A stretch of DNA of 16,156 bases, taken from assembly GCA_934635545.1 (NCBI GenBank), contig CAKTZN010000018.1, forward strand, positions 1 through 16,156. Direction: 5' to 3'. Position numbers and translations under genes: made by a program. Numbering within the stretch: the first letter of the stretch is position 1; each line of letters opens with the position of its first letter. The notes beneath the pieces were generated by a model. It was not told where the DNA came from. It did not search any database and saw only the letters and a list, made by a program, of their open reading frames with translations. Of the stretch, positions 1 through 7,968 are shown in pieces. Origin of the DNA: an uncultured Oscillospiraceae bacterium (GTDB lineage Bacteria; Bacillota; Clostridia; Oscillospirales; Oscillospiraceae).

Positions 1-716
1 TCGTTGACCTTGACGTGGAACACCACGGGTTTGCCGGCCAGCTCGGGGGTATAGTTCTCGGGGAAGGTGATGTCGATGTCCTTCTCCTCACCGGCCTTCA
101 TGCCGATGAGCTGATCCTCGAAGCCGGGAACGAAGCTGCCGGAGCCGATCTCCAGATCAAAAGCCTCGCCCTTGCCGCCGTCGAAGGCCACGCCCTGGTC
201 AAAGCCCTCGAAGTCGATGTTGGCGGTGTCGCCCTTCTTGACAGCGCGCTCCACGACCACCAGACGGCTGTTGCGGTCGGCCATTTCCTTCAGGCGGGCG
301 TTCACGTCGGCGGCCATGACCTTGACCTCAGCCTTCACGGCCTCGAGCCCCTTGTACTGGCCCAGCTCAACCTCGGGATACACAGCGACGGTGCACTTGA
401 AGGTCGCGCCTTCCTTGCCCACGCTCTTGATCTCCACCTGGGGATAACCAACGACCTCCAGCTTCTGCTCGTCCACGGCGCTCTCGTAAGCGTCGGGCAG
501 AATGGCGTTGACGGCTTCCTCATAAAAGACCTCGGCGCCGTACATGCTCTCGATCATCTTGCGGGGAGCCTTACCGGGACGGAAGCCGGGAATATTCATC
601 TTACCGCGCATCTTCAGATACGCCTTGTTGACGGCGGCCTCGAACTCCTCGGCGCCCGCCTCGATGGTCAGAGCGACTCTGCTCTTCTCCAGTTTTTCGC
701 AGCTTTTGACAGTCAT
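1..716 (-). CDS. tig: Trigger factor, 5' part (runs off window)
   Basis: Ribosome-associated chaperone and peptidyl-prolyl isomerase that binds nascent chains at the exit tunnel. About 238 codons are visible. The N-terminal ribosome-binding domain carries the tail signature PGFRPGKAP near residues 43-51. It is followed by an FKBP-type PPIase domain from about residue 150, including the stretches GVAFDGGKGEAFDLEIGSGS and FVPGFEDQLIGMKAGEEKDI. The ATG at 714-716 is preceded by GGAGG with good spacing. The C-terminal chaperone domain and stop lie beyond base 1, so the gene is cut by the window, not broken. In many Firmicutes clpP and clpX follow tig; that would lie outside this window. Identification is firm from the ordered family motifs. 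Confidence 0.95.
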   Translation of the reverse strand, partial: MTVKSCEKLEKSRVALTIEAGAEEFEAAVNKAYLKMRGKMNIPGFRPGKAPRKMIESMYGAEVFYEEAVNAILPDAYESAVDEQKLEVVGYPQVEIKSVGKEGATFKCTVAVYPEVELGQYKGLEAVKAEVKVMAADVNARLKEMADRNSRLVVVERAVKKGDTANIDFEGFDQGVAFDGGKGEAFDLEIGSGSFVPGFEDQLIGMKAGEEKDIDITFPENYTPELAGKPVVFHVKVN

Positions 717-828
717 TGTTGCTTTTCCTCCAGTTTACATCTATGTTGTGATGGCATAAGACTACAATTTAATTAAGCCAAGTGTATATGATATCAGAAA
801 ACAAATGGAATTTCCATACCTTTTTGCA

Positions 829-1518
829 TTATTCGCAAATTTTTTTAGGGACAAAGCCCAGAAAATCACCGGCCACCAGTGAAAAAAGGGTGCCGCTGCG
901 CGTTCCTTCGATGGCCCGGCGGTGGGATGCGCCGTGCAGGTGGCCGTAATAGCAGGCTTTCACGCCGTATTCCCGCAGCAGCCGCAGGATCTCGGGACAC
1001 TCGTAGCCCTGGTAGATGGGCGGATAGTGGAGAAAGCACAGCTTCTCCCGATCCCCCGCCTCCTTCAGCGAGGTCTCAAGACGTCCCACCTCCCGCAGGA
1101 GGACCTTTTCATTGTGGGTGCCCTGGTTGTCCAGTTCATAGAACCAGCCCCGTGTGCCGCACAGAGCGATATCGTTGTAGTAAAGGCAGTTGTTGTGCAG
1201 GATCTCAAAGGTATCCAGTCCGTTTTCGGCGAAAAAGCGCTTCATCTTGGCGGCGGTATTCCACCAATAGTCGTGGTTGCCCTTCAAGAGGATCTTCTTC
1301 CCCGGCAGGGCATTGATGAATTGAAAGTCCAGCAGCGATTCCTCCAGGCTCATGCCCCAGCTCAGGTCGCCGCACAGCACCGTCACATCGTCGTCATGGA
1401 GCGGCGCGAAGCCCTCCCGGATACGGTTGACATAGTCATGCCAACCGTCGCCGAAGATGTCCATGGACTTGTCCGAATTCAGCGACAGGTGCAGATCACC
1501 CATTGCGTACAGTGCCAT
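829..1518 (-). CDS. Calcineurin-like metallophosphoesterase
   Basis: A 229-aa cytoplasmic phosphoesterase of the dimetal calcineurin-like fold. The metal-binding motifs occur in the usual order: GDLHL (D8, H10), CGDLSWG (D51), GNHDYWW (GNHD at 80-83), HYPP (H164) and YGHLHG (H193, H195). No signal peptide or membrane segment is present and the length suits a single catalytic domain. The start is the ATG at 1518, preceded by GGAAAGGAGGG. It follows the dipeptidase gene by about 16 bases and is the last gene of the rbgA operon. The substrate cannot be read from the sequence; relatives include phosphodiesterases and phosphatases acting on nucleotides, proteins or lipids. Confidence 0.88.
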   Translation of the reverse strand: MALYAMGDLHLSLNSDKSMDIFGDGWHDYVNRIREGFAPLHDDDVTVLCGDLSWGMSLEESLLDFQFINALPGKKILLKGNHDYWWNTAAKMKRFFAENGLDTFEILHNNCLYYNDIALCGTRGWFYELDNQGTHNEKVLLREVGRLETSLKEAGDREKLCFLHYPPIYQGYECPEILRLLREYGVKACYYGHLHGASHRRAIEGTRSGTLFSLVAGDFLGFVPKKICE

Positions 1519-1534
1519 AAATCCCTCCTTTCCA

Positions 1535-2515
1535 TCAGATCAGGCGGCGCAGATTGTTCCAGAAGATGTCCTCCAACAGCGCTTCGCCATAGCCACGGGT
1601 CTTCAGCGCGTCGTACAGCTTCGGCATATCCTGCATGCCGGTCAGGCCCGCGGCCAGCGCCTCGCACCCGTCCATATCGCCGCCCAGGCACAGCGTTTTC
1701 TCGCCGCCCAGGTTCAGGAAGTGCTCTACATGTGCCACCAGCGCGTCCATGGTGGGCTCCCCGACGAAATGCAGATACAGGTTCAGTCCCACCACGCCGC
1801 CCAGGTCGCGGATGGCCCGGAACTGGTCGTCGGTCAGGTTGCGGCGGTGGGAACAGATAGCCCGCGCGTTGGAATGGGACGCGATGATGGGCCGCCGCGC
1901 CATACGGACAAGATCCCAGAAGCCCGCGTCGGACAAATGGGACACATCGGGATAGATGCCGTACTCCTCCAGCACTCGGATGAAGTCCTTCCCTTCCGTA
2001 GACAGGCCCCGCTCCGGTTCCTCGGCATTGGTGCCGGACAGCACATTGGCCCGGTTCCACACCGGGTTCAGGAGCCGCACGCCCCAACCGGCCACCGTTT
2101 CGATTTTATGTACGTCGCAGTCGATGAGGTCGGCGCCCTCGATGCTCAGCAGCGCGGCCACCTTGCCCCGGGCCACCGCTTCATCTACCTCCGCGCCGGT
2201 GCGGCAGTGACGTGCGATGTCGGCGCTGTCCGCCATCTCCCGCAGGAAGAAGTCGTGCATCCGTTGGCACTGGGCCCACATGCCGTCAGCCGGAGCCTCC
2301 GCCGCGTCGTGGAACAGGGCGAAGAACTGGGCGCAGCGGCGGAACTGCCAGCCCCGCTCCAAATCGATATGGCCGCCGTTCTTCCGCAGATGGCTGACGG
2401 CGGCGTAATAGCGGCGCTGCTCCTCCCGGTTTTCGCCGTAGTCCAGGGCGGAATTCTCGCCGGTCTCCATGCAGCGGTAAACGGTATCGCAGTGGGCGTC
2501 AAAGTAGGACAGCAT
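1535..2515 (-). CDS. Membrane-type dipeptidase, peptidase family M19
   Basis: A 326-aa zinc dipeptidase related to renal dipeptidase, expected to hydrolyse dipeptides, including D-amino-acid-containing ones in some members. It has the M19 metal-ligand pattern: DAHCDT near residue 6 (H8, D10), SIEGAD (E126), DVSHLSD (H193), IIASHSNAR (H214) and GGDMDG (about D280). There is no signal peptide, so it should act in the cytoplasm. An in-frame ATG lies five codons upstream at 2530 and overlaps the yraN stop. I chose the ATG at 2513-2515 because AAGGAG sits six bases before it, inside the longer reading. It is cotranscribed between yraN and the phosphoesterase. The family is certain; the physiological dipeptide is not. 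Confidence 0.92.
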   Translation of the reverse strand: MLSYFDAHCDTVYRCMETGENSALDYGENREEQRRYYAAVSHLRKNGGHIDLERGWQFRRCAQFFALFHDAAEAPADGMWAQCQRMHDFFLREMADSADIARHCRTGAEVDEAVARGKVAALLSIEGADLIDCDVHKIETVAGWGVRLLNPVWNRANVLSGTNAEEPERGLSTEGKDFIRVLEEYGIYPDVSHLSDAGFWDLVRMARRPIIASHSNARAICSHRRNLTDDQFRAIRDLGGVVGLNLYLHFVGEPTMDALVAHVEHFLNLGGEKTLCLGGDMDGCEALAAGLTGMQDMPKLYDALKTRGYGEALLEDIFWNNLRRLI

Positions 2516-2526
2516 AACAATCTCCT

Positions 2527-2880
2527 TCATTGAAAAGCGTTTTTGATGTATTCTATGCGTGCCTCGTCAAAACCGTGCTCGGCATAGACCTCCGCCACAT
2601 CGAACCGGGCGCAGCAATCCAGCCGCTTCTCCGCCAGGTACATCATGGCGGTCTTGCGCAGCTTGTTCTGCTTCTGATACGTCACATACTCCCGTGGCAG
2701 AGCCATGTCCAGATTGGTGCGGGTCTTGACCTCCACGAAGCACAGCACGTCGCCGTCCCAGGCGATCAGGTCGATCTCGCCGTAGCGGCTGCGATAGCCG
2801 TGGGCCGCCAGCCTGTACCCATTCTCCCGCAGATACCGGGCCACCATGGCCTCACCCTGGATGCCCTCTGCCCGGCTCAT
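2527..2880 (-). CDS. yraN: YraN/UPF0102 family nuclease-like protein
   Basis: A 117-aa protein of the UPF0102 family, which has a restriction-endonuclease-like fold. The core motif is clear: RYGEIDLIAWDGD followed by FVEVKTR, giving E35, D37, E50 and K52 as the likely metal and catalytic positions. The molecular role is poorly defined; the gene commonly neighbours rnhB, as here. The start is the ATG at 2878-2880, which overlaps the rnhB stop as ATGA and has GGGAGG seven bases upstream. A GTG at 2895 would add five residues but lies over that ribosome binding site, so it is less likely. Family assignment is firm from the motif and from synteny; function is inference. Confidence 0.9.
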   Translation of the reverse strand: MSRAEGIQGEAMVARYLRENGYRLAAHGYRSRYGEIDLIAWDGDVLCFVEVKTRTNLDMALPREYVTYQKQNKLRKTAMMYLAEKRLDCCARFDVAEVYAEHGFDEARIEYIKNAFQ

Positions 2881-3497
2881 CGTCTGGCCTCCCACTTTTT
2901 CAGGAAGGTCATCCGATGCTCGGGACAGGGGCCGTATTCGTCCAGCATGGCATAGTGCTGCTTGGTGCCGTAGCCCTTGTGTTTGGCGAACTGATACTGG
3001 GGGTATTCCCTGTCCAGCACCTCGGTCACATACCGGTCACGGCTGACCTTGGCCAGAATAGAGGCCGCGGCGATGGAGGCGGAATGGCCGTCTCCCCCCA
3101 CGATGCAGCGGTGGGGAATGGTGATGGCGGCATGCTGTCCATGATCCCGGTTGCCGTCGATCAGGGCCATGTCCGGCGTCAGGGCCAGGCCGTCGATGGC
3201 CATCTGCATGGCCTTCATCCGGGCGGAGAGAATGTCGGTGGCGTCGATCTCCGCCGCGCTGACGCTGGCCACCGACCATGCAAGCGCCGTGGCGGTAATC
3301 ACGTCGTACAGCGCTTCCTGCTTCTTTTCCGTCAGCTTTTTGGAATCGTTCAGGCCCTCGATCAAGCACTCACGGGGCAGGATCACCGCCGCCGCATATA
3401 CCGGGCCCATCAACGGCCCCGCTCCGGCCTCGTCCACGCCGCAGACCGTCTCGCAGCCCTGCGCCCATGATTCCTGTTCATATGTCCAAAGCTCCAT
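2877..3497 (-). CDS. rnhB: Ribonuclease HII
   Basis: A 206-aa endonuclease that cuts the RNA strand of RNA-DNA hybrids and removes single ribonucleotides from DNA. Motifs run in order: CGVDEAGAGPLMGPV (D22, E23), NDSKKL at 50-55, ALIDGN (D114), the SIAAASILAKVSRD helix at 141-154 and AKHKGYGTKQH at 171-181. Length is normal. The usual DEAGRGPLAGP motif reads DEAGAGPLMGP here: the Arg of the substrate-reading G-R-G loop is Ala26. The catalytic Asp/Glu residues look intact, so I do not call it inactive. GAAAGGAG precedes the ATG at 3497. It lies 11 bases after the zinc-ribbon gene and overlaps yraN by four bases. Confidence 0.94.
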   Translation of the reverse strand: MELWTYEQESWAQGCETVCGVDEAGAGPLMGPVYAAAVILPRECLIEGLNDSKKLTEKKQEALYDVITATALAWSVASVSAAEIDATDILSARMKAMQMAIDGLALTPDMALIDGNRDHGQHAAITIPHRCIVGGDGHSASIAAASILAKVSRDRYVTEVLDREYPQYQFAKHKGYGTKQHYAMLDEYGPCPEHRMTFLKKWEARR

Positions 3498-3508
3498 AGG
3501 CGCTCCTT

Positions 3509-3748
3509 TCAGTAGGTCAGCGTGATCTTGCGGCAGTCCCGGCAGACGCAGGCGGAAAAGCTGGATTCGTTGGGAAAACTGGTGTTATAGGGGCCGTCCA
3601 GCACGATGCCGCCCTGCTTGGTGATGTACTTCCTGGTCAGGAACAGGGCGTCGATATCGCCGCCGGGCGGCAGGAAGAACAGACCGCGGCTATAGGACGT
3701 GATGATCTTCCCCTGTTCCATCTCTTTTCCGCAGTTTGGGCAGTTCAT
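3509..3748 (-). CDS. Small zinc-ribbon protein (DUF6487-like)
   Basis: A 79-aa protein with an N-terminal CPNCGKEM (C3, C6) and a C-terminal CRDCRK (C69, C72). The two CxxC knuckles could bind one structural zinc. The middle holds GLFFLPPGGDIDALFL and a short hydrophobic, glycine-rich stretch but no membrane segment. The layout resembles the DUF6487-type small zinc-ribbon proteins as I recall them; I cannot verify the family here. The start overlaps the rbgA stop as ATGA, and GGAGGAGG lies just upstream. Its place between rbgA and rnhB means it is made with ribosome assembly and nucleic-acid repair proteins, which says nothing definite about function. Confidence 0.75.
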   Translation of the reverse strand: MNCPNCGKEMEQGKIITSYSRGLFFLPPGGDIDALFLTRKYITKQGGIVLDGPYNTSFPNESSFSACVCRDCRKITLTY

Positions 3749-4614
3749 TCCCGCACCTCCTCCACCGTCTCCAGCGTGAAGCGGCCCAGCTTGCCGCCCC
3801 GGAACTCGTCCAGCAGGATGCGGGCCATGCGCTCGGTGTCCACCTCCGCGCCCCGCATCAGGAATCCCCGCTTCCGTCCCGCCTTGGTCAGCAGGTCGTA
3901 GCCGGTGTCGCCCTCCTCCACCTGGATCTTATACCGCTCGGTGAGGATCTCGGCGTAGTGCTTCCCCAGATAGTCCATCAGATAGCAGGCCAGCTCCTCG
4001 ATATCCATCACGTCGTCCTTGATGGCGCCCGTAAAGGCTAATCGCTTGCCAACCTCTACATCATCGAACTTGGGCCACAGGATACCGGGAGTATCCAGCA
4101 GCTCCAGCGTGCGGTCCACCGGCACCCACTGCTTGGAGCGGGTCACGCCGGGGCGGTCCTCCGCCTTGGCGGTCTTGCGGTGGGCCACCTTATTGATAAA
4201 GGTGGATTTGCCCACGTTGGGGATGCCCAGCACCATCACGCGGACGGTGCGGCCCACCTGGCCCTTTTCGGCATAGGCGGCCAGCTTGTCCTTCAGAAGC
4301 TCACGGACAGCGGCGGCAAACTGCGCCGTGCCTGCGCCGCCCTTGGCGTTGGCCTCCAGCACCGCATAGCCCTTTCCCCGGAAATAGGCGGCCCAGCGCT
4401 TCGTCTCCTTGGGGTCGGCCTGATCCACGCGGTTCAGCACCACCATACGGGGCTTCCCCGCCGTCATCTCATCCACGTCCGGGTTGCGGCTGGACAGGGG
4501 GATCCGGGCGTCCAGGATCTCGCACACCGCGTCCATATTCTTGATCTCGGCCACGATCATGCGCTTGGTTTTCGTCATATGGCCGGGGAACCAGCTCAGT
4601 CCTTCTATCTGCAT
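3745..4614 (-). CDS. rbgA: Ribosome biogenesis GTPase RbgA (YlqF)
   Basis: A 289-aa circularly permuted GTPase required for late assembly of the 50S subunit. The permuted motif order is visible: G4 LNRVDQAD (61-64 NRVD) and G5 near 87-91 come before G1 GIPNVGKST (130-138), the G2 Thr near 158 and G3 DTPG (174-177). The N-terminal WFPGHMTKTKR is characteristic of the family. The C-terminal all-helical domain runs to residue 289, so the protein is full length. G4 has Arg in place of the usual Lys (NKxD), a conservative change. GAGGTGA lies six bases before the ATG at 4614. It is the first gene of a six-gene operon with its own promoter about 40 bases upstream. Confidence 0.95.
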   Translation of the reverse strand: MQIEGLSWFPGHMTKTKRMIVAEIKNMDAVCEILDARIPLSSRNPDVDEMTAGKPRMVVLNRVDQADPKETKRWAAYFRGKGYAVLEANAKGGAGTAQFAAAVRELLKDKLAAYAEKGQVGRTVRVMVLGIPNVGKSTFINKVAHRKTAKAEDRPGVTRSKQWVPVDRTLELLDTPGILWPKFDDVEVGKRLAFTGAIKDDVMDIEELACYLMDYLGKHYAEILTERYKIQVEEGDTGYDLLTKAGRKRGFLMRGAEVDTERMARILLDEFRGGKLGRFTLETVEEVRE

Positions 4615-4647
4615 GGTGTGTCACCTCGCAATTCATAGTAATATAAT

Positions 4648-4676
4648 AGTATACCATAGTTTTCCTGAAAAGAAAA
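4648..4676 (-). promoter_or_regulatory. Promoter of the rbgA operon
   Basis: On the minus strand an extended -10, TGG plus TATACT (TATACT at 4648-4653), lies about 35 bases before the rbgA ATG. The -35 at 17-base spacing is weak, TTTTCT (4671-4676), which fits an extended -10 promoter. It lies downstream of the hairpin that separates rodA from this operon. Confidence 0.6.
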
Positions 4677-4691
4677 GCCATAAATCGGCAA

Positions 4692-4728
4692 CGGCACCCC
4701 ATGCGGCGTTTTACCGCGTGGGGTGCCG
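4692..4728 (-). terminator. Hairpin between rodA and rbgA, probable rodA terminator
   Basis: A GC-rich inverted repeat with arms 4692-4706 and 4714-4728 (outer nine pairs perfect, CGGCACCCC with GGGGTGCCG) and a 7-base loop. It begins about 20 bases past the rodA stop. The T-tract on the minus strand is poor (TTGCCGATTTAT), so termination may be partial or factor-assisted. Confidence 0.5.
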
Positions 4729-4749
4729 GTTATTTCGAAGGTCACGCCG

Positions 4750-5907
4750 TCACTTCCGCAGCCAGTCCGGGCGGGAGCGGCTGTGGGCGCCGGAGACCAG
4801 TCCCATGATGGCAAAGGTGATGACGATGGAGGTGCCGCCGTAGCTGAAGAAGGGCAGCGTCAGGCCGATGACCGGCATGACGAACAGGCACATGCCCACG
4901 TTGGCCAGCACCTGGAACATCAGCATGCCCACCACGCCTACGCAGATGTAGGCGTCCAGCCTGTTGTTGGCGTTGCGGGCCACATAGATGCACCGCAGAA
5001 TGATGGCCGCCAGGATGGCCAGGGCCAGCACGCAGCCCACCATGCCCAGCTCCTCGCCAATGACGGCGAAGATAAAGTCCGTGTGGCGGTTGGGCAGACT
5101 GGCGCTGTCGGTGCTCTGGGTCTGGATGCCCTTGAAAAGGCCCATGCCCGTCAGCTTGCCGCCGCCCAGGGTCAGCAGACTGCGGGTCTGCTGCCAGCCC
5201 TCGTTCATCGGATGGAAGCTGTGGTCAAACACCACGATAAACCGGTTTTTCATGTAATCCTCGATCACGTCCTCCTGCCAGAGGATGTAAAAAGCCAGCG
5301 CCGCGGTCAGTCCGCCGCCGATGAACCAGCCCTTGGACACCCCGGCCACAAAGCACATGCAGATGAAGATGGCCACAAACACCAGGTCGCTGCCCATATC
5401 GGAGGATATTTTATAATATAAAAGGAAGAACATCATCAGATGCGCCCCCAGGAACAGCACGTCCGGCACCTTTCGCAGCGTGCGGTTCTCCTGCAGCCAC
5501 ACAAGCTGCCAGGCCAGCACCACCGTGAAGGTCAGCTTCACGATCTCGGAGGGCTGGATCATAAAGGGCAGGAACGGGAAATCCAGCCACGCCAGGTTGC
5601 CGGTGTCGCCCGCCTCGCCAAAGGGGGATTTCAGCAGCAGGATCATGCCCAGGCCGAACAGTGTCAGCCACAGCCAGCCACGCTTTCGCATCAGCTCATT
5701 GACATCCACCAGGGACAGCAGGAAAAACAGGATGATGCCGATGACCGCGCCGCCGGTCTGCACCAGTACAAGGCGCAGCGTGTTCATATACCGGGTGGCA
5801 GAGTAGATCATCAGGATGCCGAAGGCTGTGGCGATGCAGCAAAGCGCCAGCAGCACCAGATCGGTCTGCCGTAAAATATCCCGTACAAATTCCCGCGCAC
5901 GCTGCAT
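4750..5907 (-). CDS. rodA: Rod-shape SEDS peptidoglycan polymerase RodA
   Basis: A 385-aa polytopic membrane glycosyltransferase of the SEDS family that polymerises lipid II for lateral wall growth together with a class B PBP. About ten hydrophobic segments are visible. Hallmarks are FMIQPSEIVKL in the first half, NRHTDFIFAVIGEELG (Asp near 277, matching the essential acidic residue of the family) and VMPVIGLTLPFFSYGGTS near 343-360. I prefer RodA to FtsW because of this last motif and because no division genes are nearby. The start is the ATG at 5905-5907, with GGAGG eight bases upstream. A longer reading to 6066 would run through the promoter and is rejected. It is a single-gene unit. Confidence 0.92.
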   Translation of the reverse strand: MQRAREFVRDILRQTDLVLLALCCIATAFGILMIYSATRYMNTLRLVLVQTGGAVIGIILFFLLSLVDVNELMRKRGWLWLTLFGLGMILLLKSPFGEAGDTGNLAWLDFPFLPFMIQPSEIVKLTFTVVLAWQLVWLQENRTLRKVPDVLFLGAHLMMFFLLYYKISSDMGSDLVFVAIFICMCFVAGVSKGWFIGGGLTAALAFYILWQEDVIEDYMKNRFIVVFDHSFHPMNEGWQQTRSLLTLGGGKLTGMGLFKGIQTQSTDSASLPNRHTDFIFAVIGEELGMVGCVLALAILAAIILRCIYVARNANNRLDAYICVGVVGMLMFQVLANVGMCLFVMPVIGLTLPFFSYGGTSIVITFAIMGLVSGAHSRSRPDWLRK

Positions 5908-5964
5908 GAACGATTCCTCCGTGGCTGCTGCCGGGGCGCCTGACACCCCATAATAATCCTGTAC

Positions 5965-5993
5965 ATTGTACCACAAGAACTTTTCCGTGTAAA
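5965..5993 (-). promoter_or_regulatory. Promoter of rodA
   Basis: On the minus strand TTTACA (5988-5993), a 17-base spacer and TACAAT (5965-5970), preceded by TGG as an extended -10. It lies about 58 bases before the rodA ATG and shows rodA is transcribed independently of the divergent tsaE unit. Confidence 0.85.
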
Positions 5994-6011
5994 CCTGTCT
6001 TACCCCCTTTC

Positions 6012-6039
6012 TTTTTTGAACTTTTTGTGATACGATAAT
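6012..6039 (+). promoter_or_regulatory. Candidate promoter of tsaE-tsaB-upp
   Basis: GATAAT (6034-6039) is one base from the -10 consensus and lies about 48 bases before the tsaE start. The matching -35 is only a T-rich tract (6012-6017), so the call is tentative. TTGAAC at 6016-6021 is too close to serve as its -35. Confidence 0.4.
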
Positions 6040-6086
6040 AAAAATGGCAGAATAGGGCCGTTTCACTTTCCGAAAGGACGTTTATC

Positions 6087-6512
6087 ATGCAGTACATTTC
6101 CCGCAGCGTGTCTGATACCGAATCGTTTGGCCGCCAACTGGCCCAAAGGCTCCACCCCAATACGGTGGTGGCCTGCCGGGGCGGGCTGGGCATGGGCAAG
6201 ACGGCCCTGACCCGGGGCATCGCCCAGGGGCTGGGCTATACGGGCCGGGTCACCTCCCCCACGTTCACCATCGTCAACGAGTATCTGGGCGAAACGCCGC
6301 TGTTCCATTTTGATATGTACCGGCTGGAGGATAGTGAATCGCTGTTTGACATCGGCTGGGAGGACTATCTGGAGCGGGGCGGCGTATGCGTGGTGGAGTG
6401 GAGCGAGAACGTGGCGGACGCCCTGCCCCAGGACGCCGTTGTGGTGACCATCGCCCGGGGCGAAGGTGACAACGAGCGGATCATCACCGTGGAAGGAGGC
6501 GGCATCGTATGA
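6087..6512 (+). CDS. tsaE: t6A biosynthesis ATPase TsaE (YjeE)
   Basis: A 141-aa P-loop ATPase that works with TsaB and TsaD to install threonylcarbamoyl-adenosine at position 37 of ANN-decoding tRNAs. The Walker A is GGLGMGKT (32-39). The family motifs SPTFTIVNEY (57-66), HFDMYRL (74-80) and VVEWSEN (102-108) follow in order, and length is normal. AAAGGA precedes the ATG at 6087. The stop overlaps the tsaB start, so the two products are translationally coupled. It heads a plus-strand unit divergent from rodA. TsaD and TsaC are not in this window. Confidence 0.95.
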   Translation: MQYISRSVSDTESFGRQLAQRLHPNTVVACRGGLGMGKTALTRGIAQGLGYTGRVTSPTFTIVNEYLGETPLFHFDMYRLEDSESLFDIGWEDYLERGGVCVVEWSENVADALPQDAVVVTIARGEGDNERIITVEGGGIV

Positions 6513-7228
6513 AAATACTGGCTTTGGAGACTTCGGCAAAATCCGTATCCGTGGCCGTGGTGGAAAACGGCGCGGTGCTGGCCAGTGCCTATCAGAACAT
6601 GGGCCTGACCCACAGCGTCACACTGATGCCGCTGCTGGACAGCATGCTGAAAAACGCCGGACTGACGGCGAAGGATATGGGCCTCATCGCCGTGGCGGCG
6701 GGCCCCGGCAGCTTTACGGGTCTGCGCATCGGCGTATCCGCCGCCAAGGGACTGGCCTGGGCGCTGGAGCTGCCCTGTTGCGGCGTGTCCACACTGGAGG
6801 CCATGGCGGAGAACGCCCGCGCCTTCGAGGGAACGGTGATCTGCGCCATGGACGCCCGGCGGCAGCAGATCTACAACGCCGTGTTCGATTGCCATGACGG
6901 TGTGCTGACTCGCCGGTGCGCCGATCGCGCCGTGGCGCTGGAGATACTGGCGGACGAGCTGAAAAATGACAAAAACAGGAAAATAGTGGTTGGCGACGGC
7001 GCCAAGCTGTGCTATACTTATCTGTCGGAGCATGGGCTCCCCTGCTCTATGGCCCCGGCGGCTGACCTCTATCAGAACGCCGCGGGCGTGGGCCTTGCGG
7101 CGGAGCGCATGGCGGCAGAGGGCCGCACCGTAACGGCCCAGGCGCTGTGCCCGGTCTATCTCCGCCTCAGTCAGGCGGAACGGGAGCGGCTGGCCAAGGG
7201 ACTGCCCATTACACTGGAGGATCAATAA
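6509..7228 (+). CDS. tsaB: t6A biosynthesis protein TsaB (YeaZ)
   Basis: A 239-aa member of the ASKHA-fold TsaD/TsaB family; TsaB is the inactive paralogue that scaffolds TsaD and TsaE. The N-terminal phosphate-binding strand ILALETSA (3-10) and the family signature AAGPGSFTGLRIG (63-75) are clear, as is DARRQQIYNAVF near 115-126. The metal-binding histidines of TsaD are absent, as expected. The start overlaps the tsaE stop as ATGA, with GGAAGGAGG upstream. In many genomes rimI and tsaD follow; here upp follows after 25 bases, so the usual neighbours are missing. Confidence 0.94.
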   Translation: MKILALETSAKSVSVAVVENGAVLASAYQNMGLTHSVTLMPLLDSMLKNAGLTAKDMGLIAVAAGPGSFTGLRIGVSAAKGLAWALELPCCGVSTLEAMAENARAFEGTVICAMDARRQQIYNAVFDCHDGVLTRRCADRAVALEILADELKNDKNRKIVVGDGAKLCYTYLSEHGLPCSMAPAADLYQNAAGVGLAAERMAAEGRTVTAQALCPVYLRLSQAERERLAKGLPITLEDQ

Positions 7229-7253
7229 ATTTTAATATACGGAGGATAAGATC

Positions 7254-7895
7254 ATGAACGAAAAGTTTCCTACCCTGCACATCGTAAACCACCCTCTTGT
7301 GCAGCACAAGCTGACTGTGATGCGCGATAAGAACACCAGCGTCAAGGACTTCCGCACCCTGGTGGGCGAGATCGCCATGCTGCTGACCTACGAGGCCACC
7401 CGTGACCTGCCCACCACCCTGAAGACCATCGAGACGCCGCTGTGCACCTGCGAAATGCCCGTGCTGGCCGGTAAGAAGATGGCCATCGTTCCCATCCTCC
7501 GTGCAGGTCTGGGCTTCGAAGACGGCATCCTCAACCTGATCCCCTCCGCCCGCGTGGCGCACATCGGCATGTACCGCGACGAAGAGACCCTGGAGCCCCA
7601 CTTCTACTTCCTGAAGTACCCCAAGGATATCGCCGAGCGCGATGTGCTGATCGTGGATCCCATGCTGGCCACCGGCGGCAGCGCCGACATGGCCATCACC
7701 AAGATGAAGGAGCTGGGCTGCAAGAACATCAAGCTGATGATCCTGGTGGCCGCGCCCGAGGGCGTGCAGTTCATCTATGACCGTCACCCCGACGTGGAGA
7801 TCTACTGCGCCGCGCTGGACGATCACCTGAACGAAAACGGCTATATCGTGCCCGGCCTGGGCGACGCCGGCGACCGTATTTTCGGTACCAAGTAA
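7254..7895 (+). CDS. upp: Uracil phosphoribosyltransferase
   Basis: A 213-aa cytoplasmic salvage enzyme that joins uracil and PRPP to give UMP. The PRPP-binding loop [13 protein letters not shown] (131-143) and the C-terminal uracil-binding segment [13 protein letters not shown] (196-208) are intact, as is [12 protein letters not shown] (80-91). Length is typical. GGAGGATAAG precedes the ATG. The gene lies 25 bases after tsaB with no terminator between, so it is probably cotranscribed; no separate promoter is obvious in that gap. No clear terminator is visible before the ireB promoter that begins ten bases past the stop. Confidence 0.96.
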   Translation: MNEKFPTLHIVNHPLVQHKLTVMRDKNTSVKDFRTLVGEIAMLLTYEATRDLPTTLKTIETPLCTCEMPVLAGKKMAIVPILRAGLGFEDGILNLIPSARVAHIGMYRDEETLEPHFYFLKYPKDIAERDVLIVDPMLATGGSADMAITKMKELGCKNIKLMILVAAPEGVQFIYDRHPDVEIYCAALDDHLNENGYIVPGLGDAGDRIFGTK

Positions 7896-7904
7896 AAATA
7901 GTTC

Positions 7905-7933
7905 TTTACAGTCTGCGCCATTCGTCGTATAAT
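7905..7933 (+). promoter_or_regulatory. Promoter of ireB
   Basis: TTTACA (7905-7910), a 17-base spacer and a consensus TATAAT (7928-7933), about 36 bases before the ireB start. It gives ireB its own transcription even if reads continue from upp. Confidence 0.88.
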
Positions 7934-7968
7934 AGAAGGAACAAATTAAAGGGAAAGGCGGTGCCTCA

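Noticed and set aside
15..776. A 253-aa plus-strand reading frame opposite tig
   Set aside because: It is the antisense shadow of the trigger factor gene; its composition (Leu, His, Gly, Ala rich) is that of a reversed GC-rich gene, and it has no ribosome binding site or domain.
805..817. Short palindrome ATGGAATTTCCAT after the phosphoesterase gene, as a terminator for the minus strand
   Set aside because: At best five pairs with a 3-base loop, and the following TTGTTTT is broken; too weak to call. I also saw no convincing tig promoter in 717-828.
1457..2533. A 358-aa plus-strand reading frame opposite the dipeptidase
   Set aside because: Its length comes from GC-rich third positions of the real minus-strand M19 gene, whose motifs are complete.
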